This document shows positions 1 through 11,589 of a DNA stretch of 64,000 nucleotides, piece after piece (position 1 is the first letter of the stretch; each line of letters starts with the position of its first letter). The position numbers were made by a program, and so were the translations under genes. The stretch is from Primulina eburnea (taxonomy: Eukaryota; Streptophyta; Magnoliopsida; Lamiales; Gesneriaceae): positions 29,544,277-29,608,276 of the forward strand of contig NC_133105.1 in the NCBI RefSeq assembly GCF_022965805.1, given 5' to 3'. The notes below the pieces were generated by a model, which was not told the origin of the DNA, ran no database searches, and saw nothing but the letters and a program-made list of their open reading frames with translations.

Positions 1-2129
1 AGACAGCAGGCCAGAGTATTTGCTTTGACCGAGGAGCAGGCTCAGGAAGCACCAGAGGATGATGTTGCAGGTAACTGATTTGTTTGATTATCCTGCATAT
101 GTATTGAGGGATACCGGTGCTTCACACATTTTAATTTCTGAAAGATTTGCATTGATGTATGCATTATTTGTCGAGTCCCTATTTACTGTAGTATTTGTTT
201 CTTTTCCTTTGAGAAAAGATCTTGTATCAGTGATTTCTGTTAGATCTTGTATACTACAGTAGGGTAAGAATGAGATCGAGTTAGATTGTGTGGTAGATGG
301 TTTTGTACTGGTGTTCCCTGATTTTGGAACTGCATTACTGACATTGATATGCGGATCCAGTACAGAACTACCATAGATTAATTTCAGAAGATGGTGAGAA
401 TCAGACCTGAGATGACCAAGAGATGAATATTGTACGATAAGAATTCTAGACTGAGAATTTCTTTGGTATTCATACTAGCTATGACTCGATTATTACAGAA
501 AGGAGCAGAGTGACTCCTTATGTATTCAGTTGATTTACTGAAGTTGAGTCTATCATTGGCTGATTTACCAATGATATGAAAATTATTGATGTTTTCTCTA
601 GTAAGACTTCAGATCTGATTCCAATCAGAGAAATTGATTTTAGCCTTGAATCTGATTGAATATTGATGCTTATTCTGAGTACGTGGTTGAGACAGATTGT
701 AGACAATGGAGATTACATTGTACCGTCCGAACCAGAGCTGATGTTGAAACGTTAGCAGTTCGAAAAGCTGATTAGAATGTTTATAACTCAATATCGATAG
801 TCAGAACCGAGTGTCGATCAGAGTAACAGATATGTGATTTTATATGTTGTATGAGGTTGATTATTCTGTGATATCAGATGTGTCAGAATTGTACAGCAAA
901 GCTTGATATTGATAGTCTGAGCCGAATACCAGGTAGGTATTTCCTCTTTACTTTATGTTATTAACTGATTGTGTATATCAAATAGTTCGAATCAGAAAGA
1001 ACAGATATTGTTAGAAGCTTACAGTCATGGATTCAGTGTTCAGTCTGATGATTGAGACTGTATTGTATTCGAACAGATAGTTGTGATATAGAAATATGAG
1101 ATCAGTTATAAACGAAATGTATTGAAATGTTGGCAGAAATTGTACTGATATGTCTAAATCGCTAACAGAAAAGATAGAAAGATAGAAATCAGAAGATTTA
1201 TTAAAGAATTGTGAAGTACTAAATAGAAATGGGAGTACATTTCTATAGCCTTCGTAATGAAATTACCGTCATTTTTACAGATTGTAATATGATATGATTA
1301 AGATTGACAGATTGTTCAATCTATATCTATCAGTTTGTACCAGATAATGTACAAACATGACAAAATGACACAGATTGATGTCAGAAAAGTGGTCAGAAAG
1401 ATCAGAATGCCACAATAGAATGTATCAGATTGTGATTTTTTGATTGATTGTGCACTTATGATAGAGTATACCATGAGCTCTCTCTTAGATTGTTTCATAG
1501 ATCGACGGATAATCAGAGCGAATTATCCGGATACTGGAGAATATCCCGGAACTGTAGTGCTAGATTTTAGCACTAGTTGACATGATTCATTGCCATTTTG
1601 TGAATTGTCGTACAACAACAGATCTCAGACGAGTATTGAAATCGCTTCTTTGAAGCGTTGTACGGAAAGATATATGAATCCTCTCTTTATTGAGATGATA
1701 TCTCTGAGATTCCTGAGATTGGACCGGACATGATCAGAGATATTATTGAAAAGATGAAGCTAATTCAGAAGAAAATGAAAACAACTCAGAATAGATAGAC
1801 TGAATCTGCCAACATCGGACGATGACTGTTGGTAACTGAGATCAAAGATCGAATATATCTTTGATTGAAATAAACAGATTTAATAACAGCAGGTGGTGTT
1901 GAGCTGTTACGAACTGTTAGTTGGGTCTATACAGATGTTGTATAACCAGTATTGCGAGATTGATTTTATCAGAGCTATTCTTAACAATAGCATTTGATAT
2001 GAGATTGAAATTTCAGAACAGATTCACTGAGATAAGTTTTAATTTAAACTCTATATACATTTCTTCTGATATATCTGAATTGATTACTTGCGAGTTCAAG
2101 GACGAACTCAGATCTAAGAGGGGGAGAAA
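1..2129 (+). pseudogene. Ty3/gypsy pol relic, first copy
   Basis: Broken remains of a chromovirus polyprotein, recognised by comparison with the better copies at 11.6-16.1 kb and 49.4-54.0 kb. The start still reads [18 protein letters not shown], then a protease active-site block with DTGASH near 113. The protease-RT linker (MTRLLQKGAE and following) lies at about 390-660. Integrase remnants lie at about 1130-1830, including the counterparts of [14 protein letters not shown] and [11 protein letters not shown]. Most of the RT/RNase H core cannot be recognised. Changes look rich in C-to-T and G-to-A transitions, with many TGA/TAG stops. No functional product is expected. Confidence 0.75.
2115..2129 (+). 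other. Polypurine tract of first gypsy copy
   Basis: The purine run TAAGAGGGGGAGAAA sits directly before the TG that opens the LTR at 2130. It matches the tracts before the 3' LTRs of Gypsy-A and Gypsy-B and would prime plus-strand DNA synthesis. Confidence 0.85.
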
Positions 2130-2750
2130 TGTAATGCCCAAGGATTTGGTTACCGTAATCTGAGATGATTAACGTAATCTAAGATGATTATGAAACCCAT
2201 GTTTAGTGCTTTCACACATGATAGCCTGTGTTTATATGATTTGATATAGATTGCATGTTTATCTGAATTGAGTTGCATACTTATTTTGAGTAGATTTCAT
2301 AGATTATGAAATCTATTGCTTTGAATATATTCATGATAGCATGTTTGATGATTTAGATTGTTTATATACATGCTTACCATGTTTTATACTGGGATTTATT
2401 CTCACCGGAGTTATACGGCTGTTGTCTTGTTTTGTATGTGTGCATGACAACAGGTGGGGCTGGATCAGGGTCAAGATGAGAAAGAGGCTGGACTAGATAG
2501 CGTGGTGATTTCGGACTTACTGTAGATTTGGTTTTATTACTAGAACTTAGTAGTTGAACCTTAGATTAGTTAAAAGACTGTTGTATCTTTATACTGAATT
2601 GTAGTTTTATACAGATATGTATATTATTTAGATGCCATTACCTTCCGCACTTGTATTTTAAAAAGAAAAATTTTTATACCCTGTTTTATCTTAATTGATA
2701 ATTAAATCCCAAAGATGATTAAGAAGAAGATCAGCGTCCGGGTCCCCACA
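2130..2750 (+). repeat. Shortened gypsy LTR (shared middle LTR)
   Basis: Begins TGTAATGCCC after the purine tract and ends GGTCCCCACA before a primer-binding site. From about 2185 it is nearly identical to the end of the LTR at 6724-8668 (aligned from about 8108). The first 55 or so bases do not match that LTR's start, and about 1.3 kb of U3/R is missing. The switch point lies within shared GATTATGAAACCC, so this is probably a deletion or a recombinant LTR. Two near-identical 20-bp units with core CGTAATCTGAGATGATTA lie at about 2154-2190. Confidence 0.8.
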
Positions 2751-2755
2751 ACAGG

Positions 2756-2767
2756 TGGTATCAGAGC
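2756..2767 (+). other. Primer-binding site (tRNA-iMet)
   Basis: TGGTATCAGAGC, five bases after the LTR end, matches the usual plant LTR-element primer site complementary to the 3' end of initiator methionine tRNA. Confidence 0.85.
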
Positions 2768-3081
2768 GATAGATCCTTTAGATTGAGATAGTCAGAGTTG
2801 ATAGATCCTTTAGACAGAGATAGAAGAGAATGAGCGGGGTAGATTGAGTCTTCTTTCCTTGCATGTGATTGCTAGCATGAGATTTATTTCAATGTTAAAT
2901 TACATTATGGGTGCTAGCATGATTTACTGTTTTCCCTATTACATGTTGTTTATATATGAGTTGATTACAGCATGTAATTGTTAAGCCTGAATCAGAACTG
3001 AGTCTCGATCAGAGGTATATGATCAGAGGAGGGCTGAGACAGATTGTATAGATTGTGTACTAATCTGTTTGATAATCAGAT

Positions 3082-3981
3082 ATACCGCCTCGAAGAATTT
3101 CAGAAAAGGGCAGTACTTCGTCTGAACAGAGAGATGTATCAGAAACTCAGTTAGAAGAAAAAATGAAAGAATTTGAGTTATTACAGCCGCCGACTCTGAG
3201 TGGTTCCGAGACATCCGAAGATTGTCAGAACTGGTTTGATGATACAGAAATCTTGTTTGTTTTACTTGATTGTACAGATGAACAGAGGGTTAAAATGGTG
3301 CCTTACCAGCTACGAGAAGCCGCCAGGAGTTGGTGGATTACCACTAGGAGAATGTGGGCACAGAGAGGTAGAGTGATGTCGTGGGAAATATTCAGAACTG
3401 AATTCTATCGAAGATTTTTCTCAGCTTCGTACCGAGAGGACAAGAAATTAGAGTTTGAGAGTTTGAGCCAAGGGCAGCTGAATATTGACCAATATATTGC
3501 TAAATTCTCTACTCTACTGCATTTTGCTCCTCATTTAGCTGGAAATGATGAAGCTGTAGTGAATCAGTTCATCAGAGGGCTGAATTCGAAGGTAGTTGCA
3601 TTTATGAATTTGCAACGACCTTACCATTTTGCTGATATCTTGAGTAGAGCAAAGAGAGCGGAGATGAGTCTGATTAGACAATTGACAAGGTTGTGTGTGA
3701 AACAACCCCAGACACAGCAATCCCCTCTCAGATTTGATCGAGGCAGTACGAGTGGAAAGCAAGATTTGCTGAAAGCTCGAAAGAAGCCATTCAAGAAGTT
3801 AGGAATTGGTTCCTCGAGTTCCAGTAGTTCTAGTCTGAGCTATACTGGAGTGTATTGCAGGAGTTGCGGAGGGAGACATTCCACCGAACAATGCCAGGGA
3901 GTGACTGGTAGATGTAATATTTGTGGACAGCCGGGACACTTTGCTAAAGTTTGTCCCCAGAAGCATTCCCGAAGATTGTAG
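3082..3981 (+). CDS. gag: Ty3/gypsy gag remnant, long open frame
   Basis: An unusually well preserved Gag inside an otherwise decayed element. It contains the retrotransposon Gag core (SWWITTRR, FYRRFF, REDKKLEFESL, LNIDQYIAKFSTLL) and, near the C terminus, two zinc knuckles: CRSCGGRHSTEQC (C-X2-C-X3-H-X4-C) and [14 protein letters not shown] (C-X2-C-X4-H-X4-C). Gag packages element RNA into virus-like particles in the cytoplasm. The relatives start with MPPRR; here that codon at 3082-3084 is ATA, so the original start is lost although the frame stays open from it. The first ATG is at 3163, giving 272 residues. It ends at 3981, before the protease. It could be a residual frame or a Gag-only product. 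Confidence 0.65.
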   Translation: MPPRRISEKGSTSSEQRDVSETQLEEKMKEFELLQPPTLSGSETSEDCQNWFDDTEILFVLLDCTDEQRVKMVPYQLREAARSWWITTRRMWAQRGRVMSWEIFRTEFYRRFFSASYREDKKLEFESLSQGQLNIDQYIAKFSTLLHFAPHLAGNDEAVVNQFIRGLNSKVVAFMNLQRPYHFADILSRAKRAEMSLIRQLTRLCVKQPQTQQSPLRFDRGSTSGKQDLLKARKKPFKKLGIGSSSSSSSSLSYTGVYCRSCGGRHSTEQCQGVTGRCNICGQPGHFAKVCPQKHSRRL

Positions 3982-6723
3982 GGAACAGAGTTCAATTGAA
4001 AACACAAATCCAGAATTTACAACAGGTACTATTCTTTATGATTCTACTGCATATGTATTGATATATACTAATGCATTTGTTAAGAATATCTTTGACTGAG
4101 GTTCACGAAGATATGATGTATCTGTTGGGTTTGTATGTACTGTAGTATTGATGTCCTTGCTTGTGGAGGAAATATTGATATCAGAGATTTCTTTATATAT
4201 TGTATACTACAGTAAGATGAGAAGGAGATAGAGATAGATTATGATGTACTTGTGTTTCTGATATGAACGCATTATTGATATGTATATGCTGAACAAGTAC
4301 AGACATATTTTAGAATTATTCCAGAAATGGTAAGAGTCAGATCAGAGATGACTGATCAGTGGAAATACCACGATAAGGATTCTAGATTTAGAATTCCTTT
4401 GATATCTGTATTGTACATGACTCGATTAGTACAGAAAGGAGCAGATTGCCTCCTTATGTATTCAGTAGATCCACTGAAATCGAGTTTAGTATTGACAGAT
4501 TGGTCAGTATTATACAAGTTGGCTGATGTTTGCCTAGATAAGATTTCTGAATTGTGTTATATCAGAAAGAGAAATTTCAGAATTGAATTGAGATCAGGTA
4601 TTGTTTGTATAGTAGATTTAGTACAGAATGGTATTGACTATACAGAACGATACAAAATGAATTGAAAGAATATTTGAAGATTCTATTGAATATTCTGAGA
4701 ACTGTGATGATTGTATACAGAAATTATTCAGATAAGAATCCTGCTTGAAACATATGGTATTCAGAGTATGCATTATCTGAAGTTAGTATACAGATTGATT
4801 TCGATACCGTTGAGATTTCGATCAGTAACTGATAAGATACCGATATCAGAAAGACCAGAAAATTCAGAAATGTCAGAATTGTCAGAGATATATTTTGTCT
4901 GATTTGGTAGATTATTTTATGCGACTGTTGCTTTATATCTGCTGAGTATTGTTATTAATCTAAATCAGTATTTGAGATATCTTATATTGTTTTGGAGAGC
5001 ATATTTTATTTGCAGATAAGATATAGCAGTTGAGCAGAATGACATGCAGATATTTACCAGAAATCCTTGTTTTATGAGTTCACTGAACTCACTAGATCTG
5101 TATAGGATATTGATATTTCGTGTCTGATTTGATATTACTGTTGTTTTGAATCCGTATATGCTACAGATTAGTGTGAACTAGAGGGAGTATATACAGTTTT
5201 AACCGAATCAGAATTGAATTAAATAATTACAGTAATTCAAGAATGGGATCAGAATGTTCAGAACTTGATTGTAAAAGTCAGAACAGAGTAACAGATATGT
5301 GATTTTGTGTTGCGTATGAGATTGATTATTCTGTGATGTCAGATGTGTCAGAATTGTACAGCAAAGCTTGATATTGGTAGTCAGAGCCGAATATCAGGTA
5401 GGTATTTCCTCTTTAATTTATATTATTAACTGATTTGTGTATATCAAATAGTTCGAATCAGAAAGAACAGATATTGTCAGAAGCTTACAGTAATGGATTC
5501 AGTGTTCAGTCTGATGATTGAGAATGTATTGTATTCGAACAGATAGTTGTGATATAGACAGATGAGATAAGTTATGACAGAATTGTACTAAAATGTTGGC
5601 AGAAATTGTACCGATATGTCTGAATCGCCAACAGAAAAGACAGAAAGATAGAAATCAGAAGATAATTACAGATTTTGTATATTTCTGATTAGACATGGGG
5701 AATATATTTCGATGAATTTCGTAATGAGATTATCCCAATACTTTCCAGATTGTGATATGATATGATTATGATTGACAGATTGTTCAATCTACATCTATCA
5801 GTTTGTACAAGATGACGTACAAACAGTACTAGATGACACAGATTGATGTCAGAACATAGTCAGAGTGACCAGAAAGTGAAAGTAGATTATATCAGATTGT
5901 GATTTTGATTGATTTTGCACTTATGGCAGATCATACCCTAAGTTATCTTGCAGATTATTCACAGATTGACAGACAGTCAGAGTGTATTATCCAGATACTG
6001 GAAGATATTCAGAGAACTGTAGTGCTGGATGTTACCACTAGATGATATGACATATTGTCATGGTGTGAATTATAGTATAAGTATAACTATCAGATTATCA
6101 GATGAGTAATGAGATAGTTACAGACGACACATTTTACAGTTAATACTGCAGATTTCCTTCATGTAGAAAGAATATCTCGAAGATACCTGAGATAGGATCT
6201 GATACGGTCAGAGATATAACAAAGAAGATGTAACTAATTCAGAAGAGAATAAAGATAGTTCAAACCAGACTGACTTATTACACCAACGTCGGATGATGAC
6301 GATTGGTATTTGAAGCCGAATATAGAATATATCCGTGATTTGGATAAACAAATTCGATATTATGAGCTGTGGATTGGTATATACGGATGTTATATAGCCA
6401 ATATTGCGAGATTGCTTATATTATAGTTATTTTGAGGGGTATTATGATATTATATTTCTTGAATGATTATGCCAGTCTTGAATCAGAGATCTGTGAGAGA
6501 AAGACAATTCAGAGTGAAGACTATTCTGCTATTGGAAGTACAGTAAAGTTGACAGGGCATTAACGAGACGATCTAAAACATAGAATCTGATATGAGACTG
6601 AGATTTCAGAATTATTTCATTGAGATGAGGTTTCTGATTAACCTCTATTATACGTTTCGTTTGGATATCTGAGTTGATTTACTGAGATTTCGATGACGAA
6701 ATCATGTCTCAGAGGGGGAGAAT
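3982..6723 (+). pseudogene. pol: Ty3/gypsy pol relic, second copy
   Basis: Degraded protease-RT-integrase region following the gag frame. A 112-codon open stretch at 4327-4665 matches the protease-RT linker (EMTDQWKYHDKDSRFRIPL, then MTRLVQKGAD and DPLKSS). Integrase remnants occupy about 5620-6330, including the C-X2-C zinc region and the start of the catalytic core. RT and RNase H are unrecognisable. The purine tract AGAGGGGGAGAAT at 6711-6723 closes the internal region. The sequence is rich in TGATTG/CAGATT words, consistent with deamination of methylated cytosines over a long time. Confidence 0.75.
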
Positions 6724-6770
6724 TGTAATGCCCGATATGTTCTCAATTTTATGAGATCTCGAAAAGAAAA

Positions 6771-6890
6771 TAAATTTGATGGCATTTTTTTAATTAAGTG
6801 GAAAAATACTTGATTTAAATTTGATGGCATTTTTGTAATTAAGTGGAAAAATACTTGATTTAAATTTGATGGCAATTTCGTAATTATTGG
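6771..6890 (+). repeat. 45-bp tandem repeat in gypsy U3
   Basis: The unit beginning TAAATTTGATGGC recurs at 6771, 6816 and 6861, a period of 45 bp over about 2.6 copies, each followed by a TTAATTAAGTGG-like stretch. Confidence 0.85.
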
Positions 6891-7954
6891 GGGCTGATTT
6901 GCAAATAGTGAAAAGTTGAGGGACTAAAGTGCAAATATGGAAAGTTGAGTGGGACACTTGGCATATCATGCTTGCTTGAGATATATATTCTCATCTCCTT
7001 TAGCATTTCCAAGGAAGAAGAAACGAGACTTTCCATAGAAATTTCCTCAAGGTTCTTAATAGCTTAAAATTTGATTGTACAAGATCCGGCTATCAGAATT
7101 TAAATCCGAACGCAGTATCGTGTTCCTCTCGACTAGAGCTACTCAAGGACGTAAGTTTTGTTACGTTTTGAGATGTTTTGAAAACATGATGTTGTTGGAA
7201 TTGAATATGATTCAGATATGGTATTTCTACTACCGTAGGTATTGTATAATCGAAGTTAGATTGAAGAATAGACTGTTTATACAATTGTTATGATTTTCGA
7301 AAGATATTGATTGAGATTGAACACTAGAATTGTATTGTTCTTGATTTAAGAATAGAAAGATGATTATTTCTATGAATTCTGGTATTATATCTGTGATGTT
7401 TGAACTGACGGGGTTATCAAGACTGTATTGTGTACCGTTGAAACATCAGTTGATTCAGATTGTTTAGATTCAGAAATGAATTCGATTGTATTGTGATATC
7501 GTTTATATGGATTAGATTGTATCTGTTTCGATATTGATCAGATTATATACAGAGTTGAGTATTGATCAGAACAGATTGTGTATTGAGTTATTCACTGATA
7601 CAGCGTATTCGATATTGTCATTTCAGATTTGGTATGGACAGATTCGAGACATCGTCTTCGTCAGATCAGGAAGACAAATGTATAATTCATGTGATATCTA
7701 GGAAGATACAACTCAAATCAGATCTCATTTGAGTTTCCCAATAAAATCACATACTAGATTACTTTTATATTCTGATTTGAATATGATTTAATTATATGTT
7801 GAGATGAGTATGCATTGTTTACAGATTGTTATGCATTGCATTGAGATAGGAGAGTCGTTGACAGCCATTGTCAGCTATCTAGATGTTCGGTGTATCTCAG
7901 CTTATGAGCAGCCCTGACTCCTATTGCAGTCGTTGATACAGCTCAGACCGAAGT

Positions 7955-8034
7955 CTAGGAATAAGACGTACAGTCACCCCGAGTGGGAGGGTAGGTGACA
8001 GCCATTGACGTCTTATTCACACCGGGATCCCTAG
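7955..8034 (+). other. Conserved LTR stem-loop, decayed gypsy copy
   Basis: The arms AATAAGACGT (7960-7969) and ACGTCTTATT (8008-8017) are perfect reverse complements, framed by a second pair CTAGGA...TCCCTAG. The same pair occurs in Gypsy-A and Gypsy-B LTRs although much of the surrounding LTR differs. It lies downstream of the TATA region and so is probably transcribed (R or U5). Confidence 0.7.
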
Positions 8035-8668
8035 AGTTATAGTTGAGTCGAGTCTAGACATGATTTGACTAGAACTGCATGTGTTTAGAAATGTGGTTTC
8101 ATAGATTATGAAACCCATGTTTAGTGCTTTCAGACATGATAGCCTGTGTTTATATGATTTGATATAGATTGCATGTTTATCTGAATTGAGTTGCATACTT
8201 ATTTTGAGTAGATTTCATAGATTATGAAATCTATTGCTTTGAATATATTCATGATAGCATGTTTGATGATTTAGATTGTTTATATACATGCTTACCATGT
8301 TTTATACTGGGATTTATTCTCACCGGAGTTATACGGCTGTTGTCTTGTTTTGTATGTGTGCATGACAACAGGTGGGGCTGGATCAGGGTCAAGATGAGAA
8401 AGAGGCTGGACTAGATAGCGTGGTGATTCCGGACTTACTGTAGATTTGGTTTTATTACTAGAACTTAGTAGTTGAACCTTAGATTAGTTAAAAGACTGTT
8501 GTATCTTTATACTGAATTGTAGTTTTATACAGATATGTATATTATTTAGATGTCATTACCTTCCGCACTTGTATTTTAAAAAGAAAAATTTTTAGACCCT
8601 GTTTTATCTTAATTGATAATTAAATCCCAAAGATGATTAAGAAGAAGATCAGCGTCCGGGTCCCCACA

Positions 8669-9654
8669 GACAAGCTTTAAAATGTGCCATCTTAGAGAAT
8701 TTATCCACAACAACAAAAATAGAATCCCTCCCCTTCTTAGTCCTAGGCAACCCCAAAATAAAGTCCATAGAAATGTCAATCCAGTTCTTTTTAAGAATAG
8801 TACGCAAAGGTCTTCCCAAAGTTCTATTGACAACTTCAGTTTGTCGTGCCAAGTTTAGCCCATAAAGTCTTCCAAAAGTAACTCAAGAATTTAACATCGC
8901 AACCAGAAACAATAGTCCTAGGCATGCCACACAACCTAACGACTTCTCTAAAGAACAAATCCACCATGTTTGAAGCATCATCGGTTTTATGACAAGCTAT
9001 AAAATGTGCCATCTTAGAGAATCTATCCACAACAACGAAAACAGAATCCCTCCCCTTCTTAGTCCTAGGCAACCCCAAAATAAAGTCCATAGAAATTTCA
9101 ATCCAAGTTCTTTTTAAGAATAGCACACAAAAGTGTTCCCAAAGTTCTATTGACAACTTCAGTTTGTCCATCAGTTTGAGGATGACAAGTAGTATAAAAC
9201 AACAGTTTTGTGCCAAGTTTAGCCCATAAAGTCTTCCGAAAGTAACTCAAGAATTTAACATCGCGACCAGAAAAATAGTCCTAGGCATGCCATGCAACCT
9301 AACGACTTCTCTAAAGAACAAATCCGCAATGTTTGAAGCATCATCGGTTTTATGACAAGCTATAAAATGTGCCATCTTAGAGAATCTATCCACAACAAAT
9401 AAAATAGAATCTCTCCCCTTCTTAGTCCTAGGCAACCCCAAAATAAAGTCCACAGAAATGTCAATTTAAGTTCTTTTTAAGAATAGCACGCAAAAGTGTT
9501 CCCAAAGTTCTATTGACAACTTCAGTTTGTCCATCCGTTTGAGGATGACAAGTAGTAGAAAAAAACAATTTTGTGCCAAGTTTAGCCCATAAAATCTTCC
9601 AAAAGTAACTCAAGAATTTAACATCGCGACCAGAAACAATAGTCCTAGGCATGC
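8669..9654 (-). repeat. Integrase-derived satellite array, left segment
   Basis: About 2.7 monomers of the 364-bp satellite described for 18210-33303, in the same orientation. Translated on the minus strand, each monomer gives a Ty3/gypsy integrase core fragment ([59 protein letters not shown]). The monomer around 8839 carries the 41-bp internal deletion also seen several times in the right segment. The segment is cut at 9654 by Gypsy-A; removing that element and one CATGC restores an ordinary monomer. Confidence 0.9.
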
Positions 9655-10166
9655 TGTGGGGACCCGGGCTCTAACTCTATTCGTTTGGGATTTAATTTGA
9701 TCTTTGTTCGAAAATGTGGGTCAAAATTTTGCTTTTAACTTTAATTCAAATGTATTAATTAAAGCATAACATATCTCGATAGAAATTAAACAACGTAATG
9801 TACATACAAGTCTGTTCGTACAAACATTCACTAGTGTTCAAATGACAACTACAAACATAAGTAGTACAAGTTTCATAAGGAACCACTAGTAATCTGCAAT
9901 GCCCGAGATCTCCACGCTATCATCATCTCTCATCTAGCTCGTGACCCCGATCCTGCCCCACCTGTTGCCATGCACACATACAGACACGACAACAGCCGGA
10001 TAACTCCGGTGAGAACATATCCCAGTATAAAACATGGATGCATGCAATGTAATAAATCATGTACAAATGCATAACATAAATCAAGTAACATGAATATAAA
10101 TCTAAACATGTAGTAGAATACAAATCTGTATTCAACATTCAAATCTTGACTCGACTCTTTTCTAAT

Positions 10167-10241
10167 CTAGGGATCCCGGTGTGAATAAGACGGTCTGTTA
10201 CCTACCCAACCACTCGGGGCAACGGTACGTCTTATTCCTAG
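10167..10241 (-). other. Conserved LTR stem-loop, Gypsy-A 3' LTR
   Basis: AATAAGACG (10184-10192) pairs with CGTCTTATT (10228-10236), framed by CTAG at both ends. Same structure as at 7955-8034 and 48731-48809. Confidence 0.7.
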
Positions 10242-11100
10242 ACTTCGGTCAACTCTGTATCGAGGGTCTGCACATAGAGTAAATCTACTCCTATGCGACG
10301 ATACACCGAAACGTCTAGTTTTGGCAAGTCTGCCAATCTCTCCTATCTTAGGACTCGAATATAAATCAATAAACAAGACATTACATAATCAAATGTAATA
10401 ACAATCTAGTATGTGATTTGGGGAAACTCGTATCAAATCTGAATCGAGTTGTGCAATCCCGTGACCACATGAATTATACCTTTCTTGCCGAATCGTCGGT
10501 GTCGTAGTCGAAGTCTCGAGTTCACAATAGCCAATACAAATCTGAAATGGCATAGTCAAGGTGCACTCTATCAATATACATCTCACACAACTCAACAAAC
10601 ATAGCTGAAATCGGTTTCAATACAATTTGACGGCGTAACGGCGTAATTCTCGGAACCGGTCAACTCAATCTCAACAAAACAATATATACAATAGCCACAA
10701 CTCATAATCTTCATAATATACTCATCAAAACACAATATAACATGCTTAATTCTTCCAATCAATTTCGATCTACATGCTGAAAATTCGCAAGGCTTGTATA
10801 CGGTGTCCGAAAATCGTTCTGATAACAAATATACGATGCTCGGTATACCAAGAACACATATCTACAACACAAATCATAATTTCTCCAACATCTCAATTCT
10901 GAATCATGCTGAAAATGAGATATACTTACATCCTTTCGTAGCCAACGATGCAAGGATCACAAATCTTAACTCGGAATATAAATCGGATGGCTAAATCATT
11001 CAAATTCTCAAGTTAAAGATCAAAAGAATGAAAGCTCCTCCCTCCAAGCTCTCTCGGTTCCTACTTGCTGATCAGATGAAGAAAATGAGGTGTCATGCAA

Positions 11101-11110
11101 GCTTATATAC
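11101..11110 (-). promoter_or_regulatory. TATA box, Gypsy-A 3' LTR
   Basis: Minus-strand GTATATAAGC lies about 50 bp downstream of the dyad-box array. In the 5' LTR, the copy that would drive the element, it is at 17823-17832. The position in the LTR fits a core promoter. Confidence 0.65.
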
Positions 11111-11160
11111 CCCAAGCCATGTGTCAACACGAAATTCAAAGGTGGCATTTTCGCATGCAA

Positions 11161-11389
11161 ACCGCGGGTGCGGCAACTCAAGAGCGCGGGTGCGCTGTGC
11201 TCACGGCAAATTAATCTAACAGTGCAGCACCTAGACCGCGGGTGCGGTCCTTACATGACCGCGGGTGCGGTCTCACACCGCGGGTGCGGTCGTGCTAGCA
11301 CCGCGGGTGCGGTGTCTGTTCGCACAATTTCACTAATTTCCTCTCAATGCACCGCGGGTGCTGTATCTCTAACACCGCGGGTGCGGTGT
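11161..11389 (-). promoter_or_regulatory. U3 dyad-box array, Gypsy-A 3' LTR
   Basis: Eight boxes of the form ACCGC-GGGT-GCGGT, inverted arms around a 4-base centre. The CGCGGG cores start at 11163, 11185, 11237, 11260, 11279, 11302, 11353 and 11376, that is, four pairs 22-23 bp apart. One copy reads AGCGC-GGGT-GCGCT, where both arms changed together; others extend to ACACCGC/GCGGTGT or GACCGC/GCGGTC. One copy (11353) has a broken arm. This looks like a multi-site binding region for a dimeric factor; no factor can be named. Confidence 0.7.
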
Positions 11390-11487
11390 GGCTTCGGCCA
11401 TGCTTCAAAAATTCCACTCTATATGTCATGCATTCTCATGGTTTCAAGTCTCACATCAATGCCAATTGACAATTCTCGAGCCTTACA

Positions 11488-11502
11488 TTTCTCCCCCTCT
11501 TA
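11488..11502 (-). other. Polypurine tract of Gypsy-A
   Basis: Minus-strand TAAGAGGGGGAGAAA immediately upstream of the 3' LTR, identical to the tract at 2115-2129. Confidence 0.9.
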
Positions 11503-11589
11503 GACAAGAGTTCGTCCTCGAACTCACAAGCAATTATTCATGCAGTTATATACAAAATTGTAAAGTCAAATCAGGAAGAAAGACTCACA

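Larger units (their letters stand above)
1..8668 (+). mobile_element. Decayed Ty3/gypsy complex (internal-LTR-internal-LTR)
   Basis: Two consecutive degraded gypsy internal regions (1-2129 and 2751-6723), each ending in a purine tract and an LTR (2130-2750 and 6724-8668). The blocks at about 797-1078 and 5282-5560 are clearly the same sequence, about 4.49 kb apart. Such LTR-internal-LTR-internal-LTR chains usually arise by unequal recombination between LTRs or between neighbouring copies; the first LTR would lie left of the window. The right LTR ends in CCCCACA at 8668 and abuts satellite DNA, so the element probably inserted into the array. Most coding sequence is destroyed by stops and indels. 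Confidence 0.8.
6724..8668 (+). repeat. 3' LTR of decayed gypsy complex
   Basis: An LTR of about 1945 bp, from TGTAATGCCC to GGTCCCCACA. It has a 45-bp tandem repeat in U3 (6771-6890), a possible TATA-like ATATATATT at about 6979, and the stem-loop sequence shared with the other gypsy LTRs (7955-8034). Its last 560 bp match 2190-2750 almost exactly. Satellite DNA starts at 8669. Confidence 0.85.
9655..11487 (-). repeat. Gypsy-A 3' LTR
   Basis: 1833 bp, TGTAAGG...CCCCACA on the minus strand. Contains the ACCGC-GGGT-GCGGT box array (11161-11389), a TATA-like TATATAAG (about 11101-11110) and the stem-loop at 10167-10241. Offset from the 5' LTR is exactly 6722 bp throughout, so there are no indels between the two. 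Confidence 0.95.
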
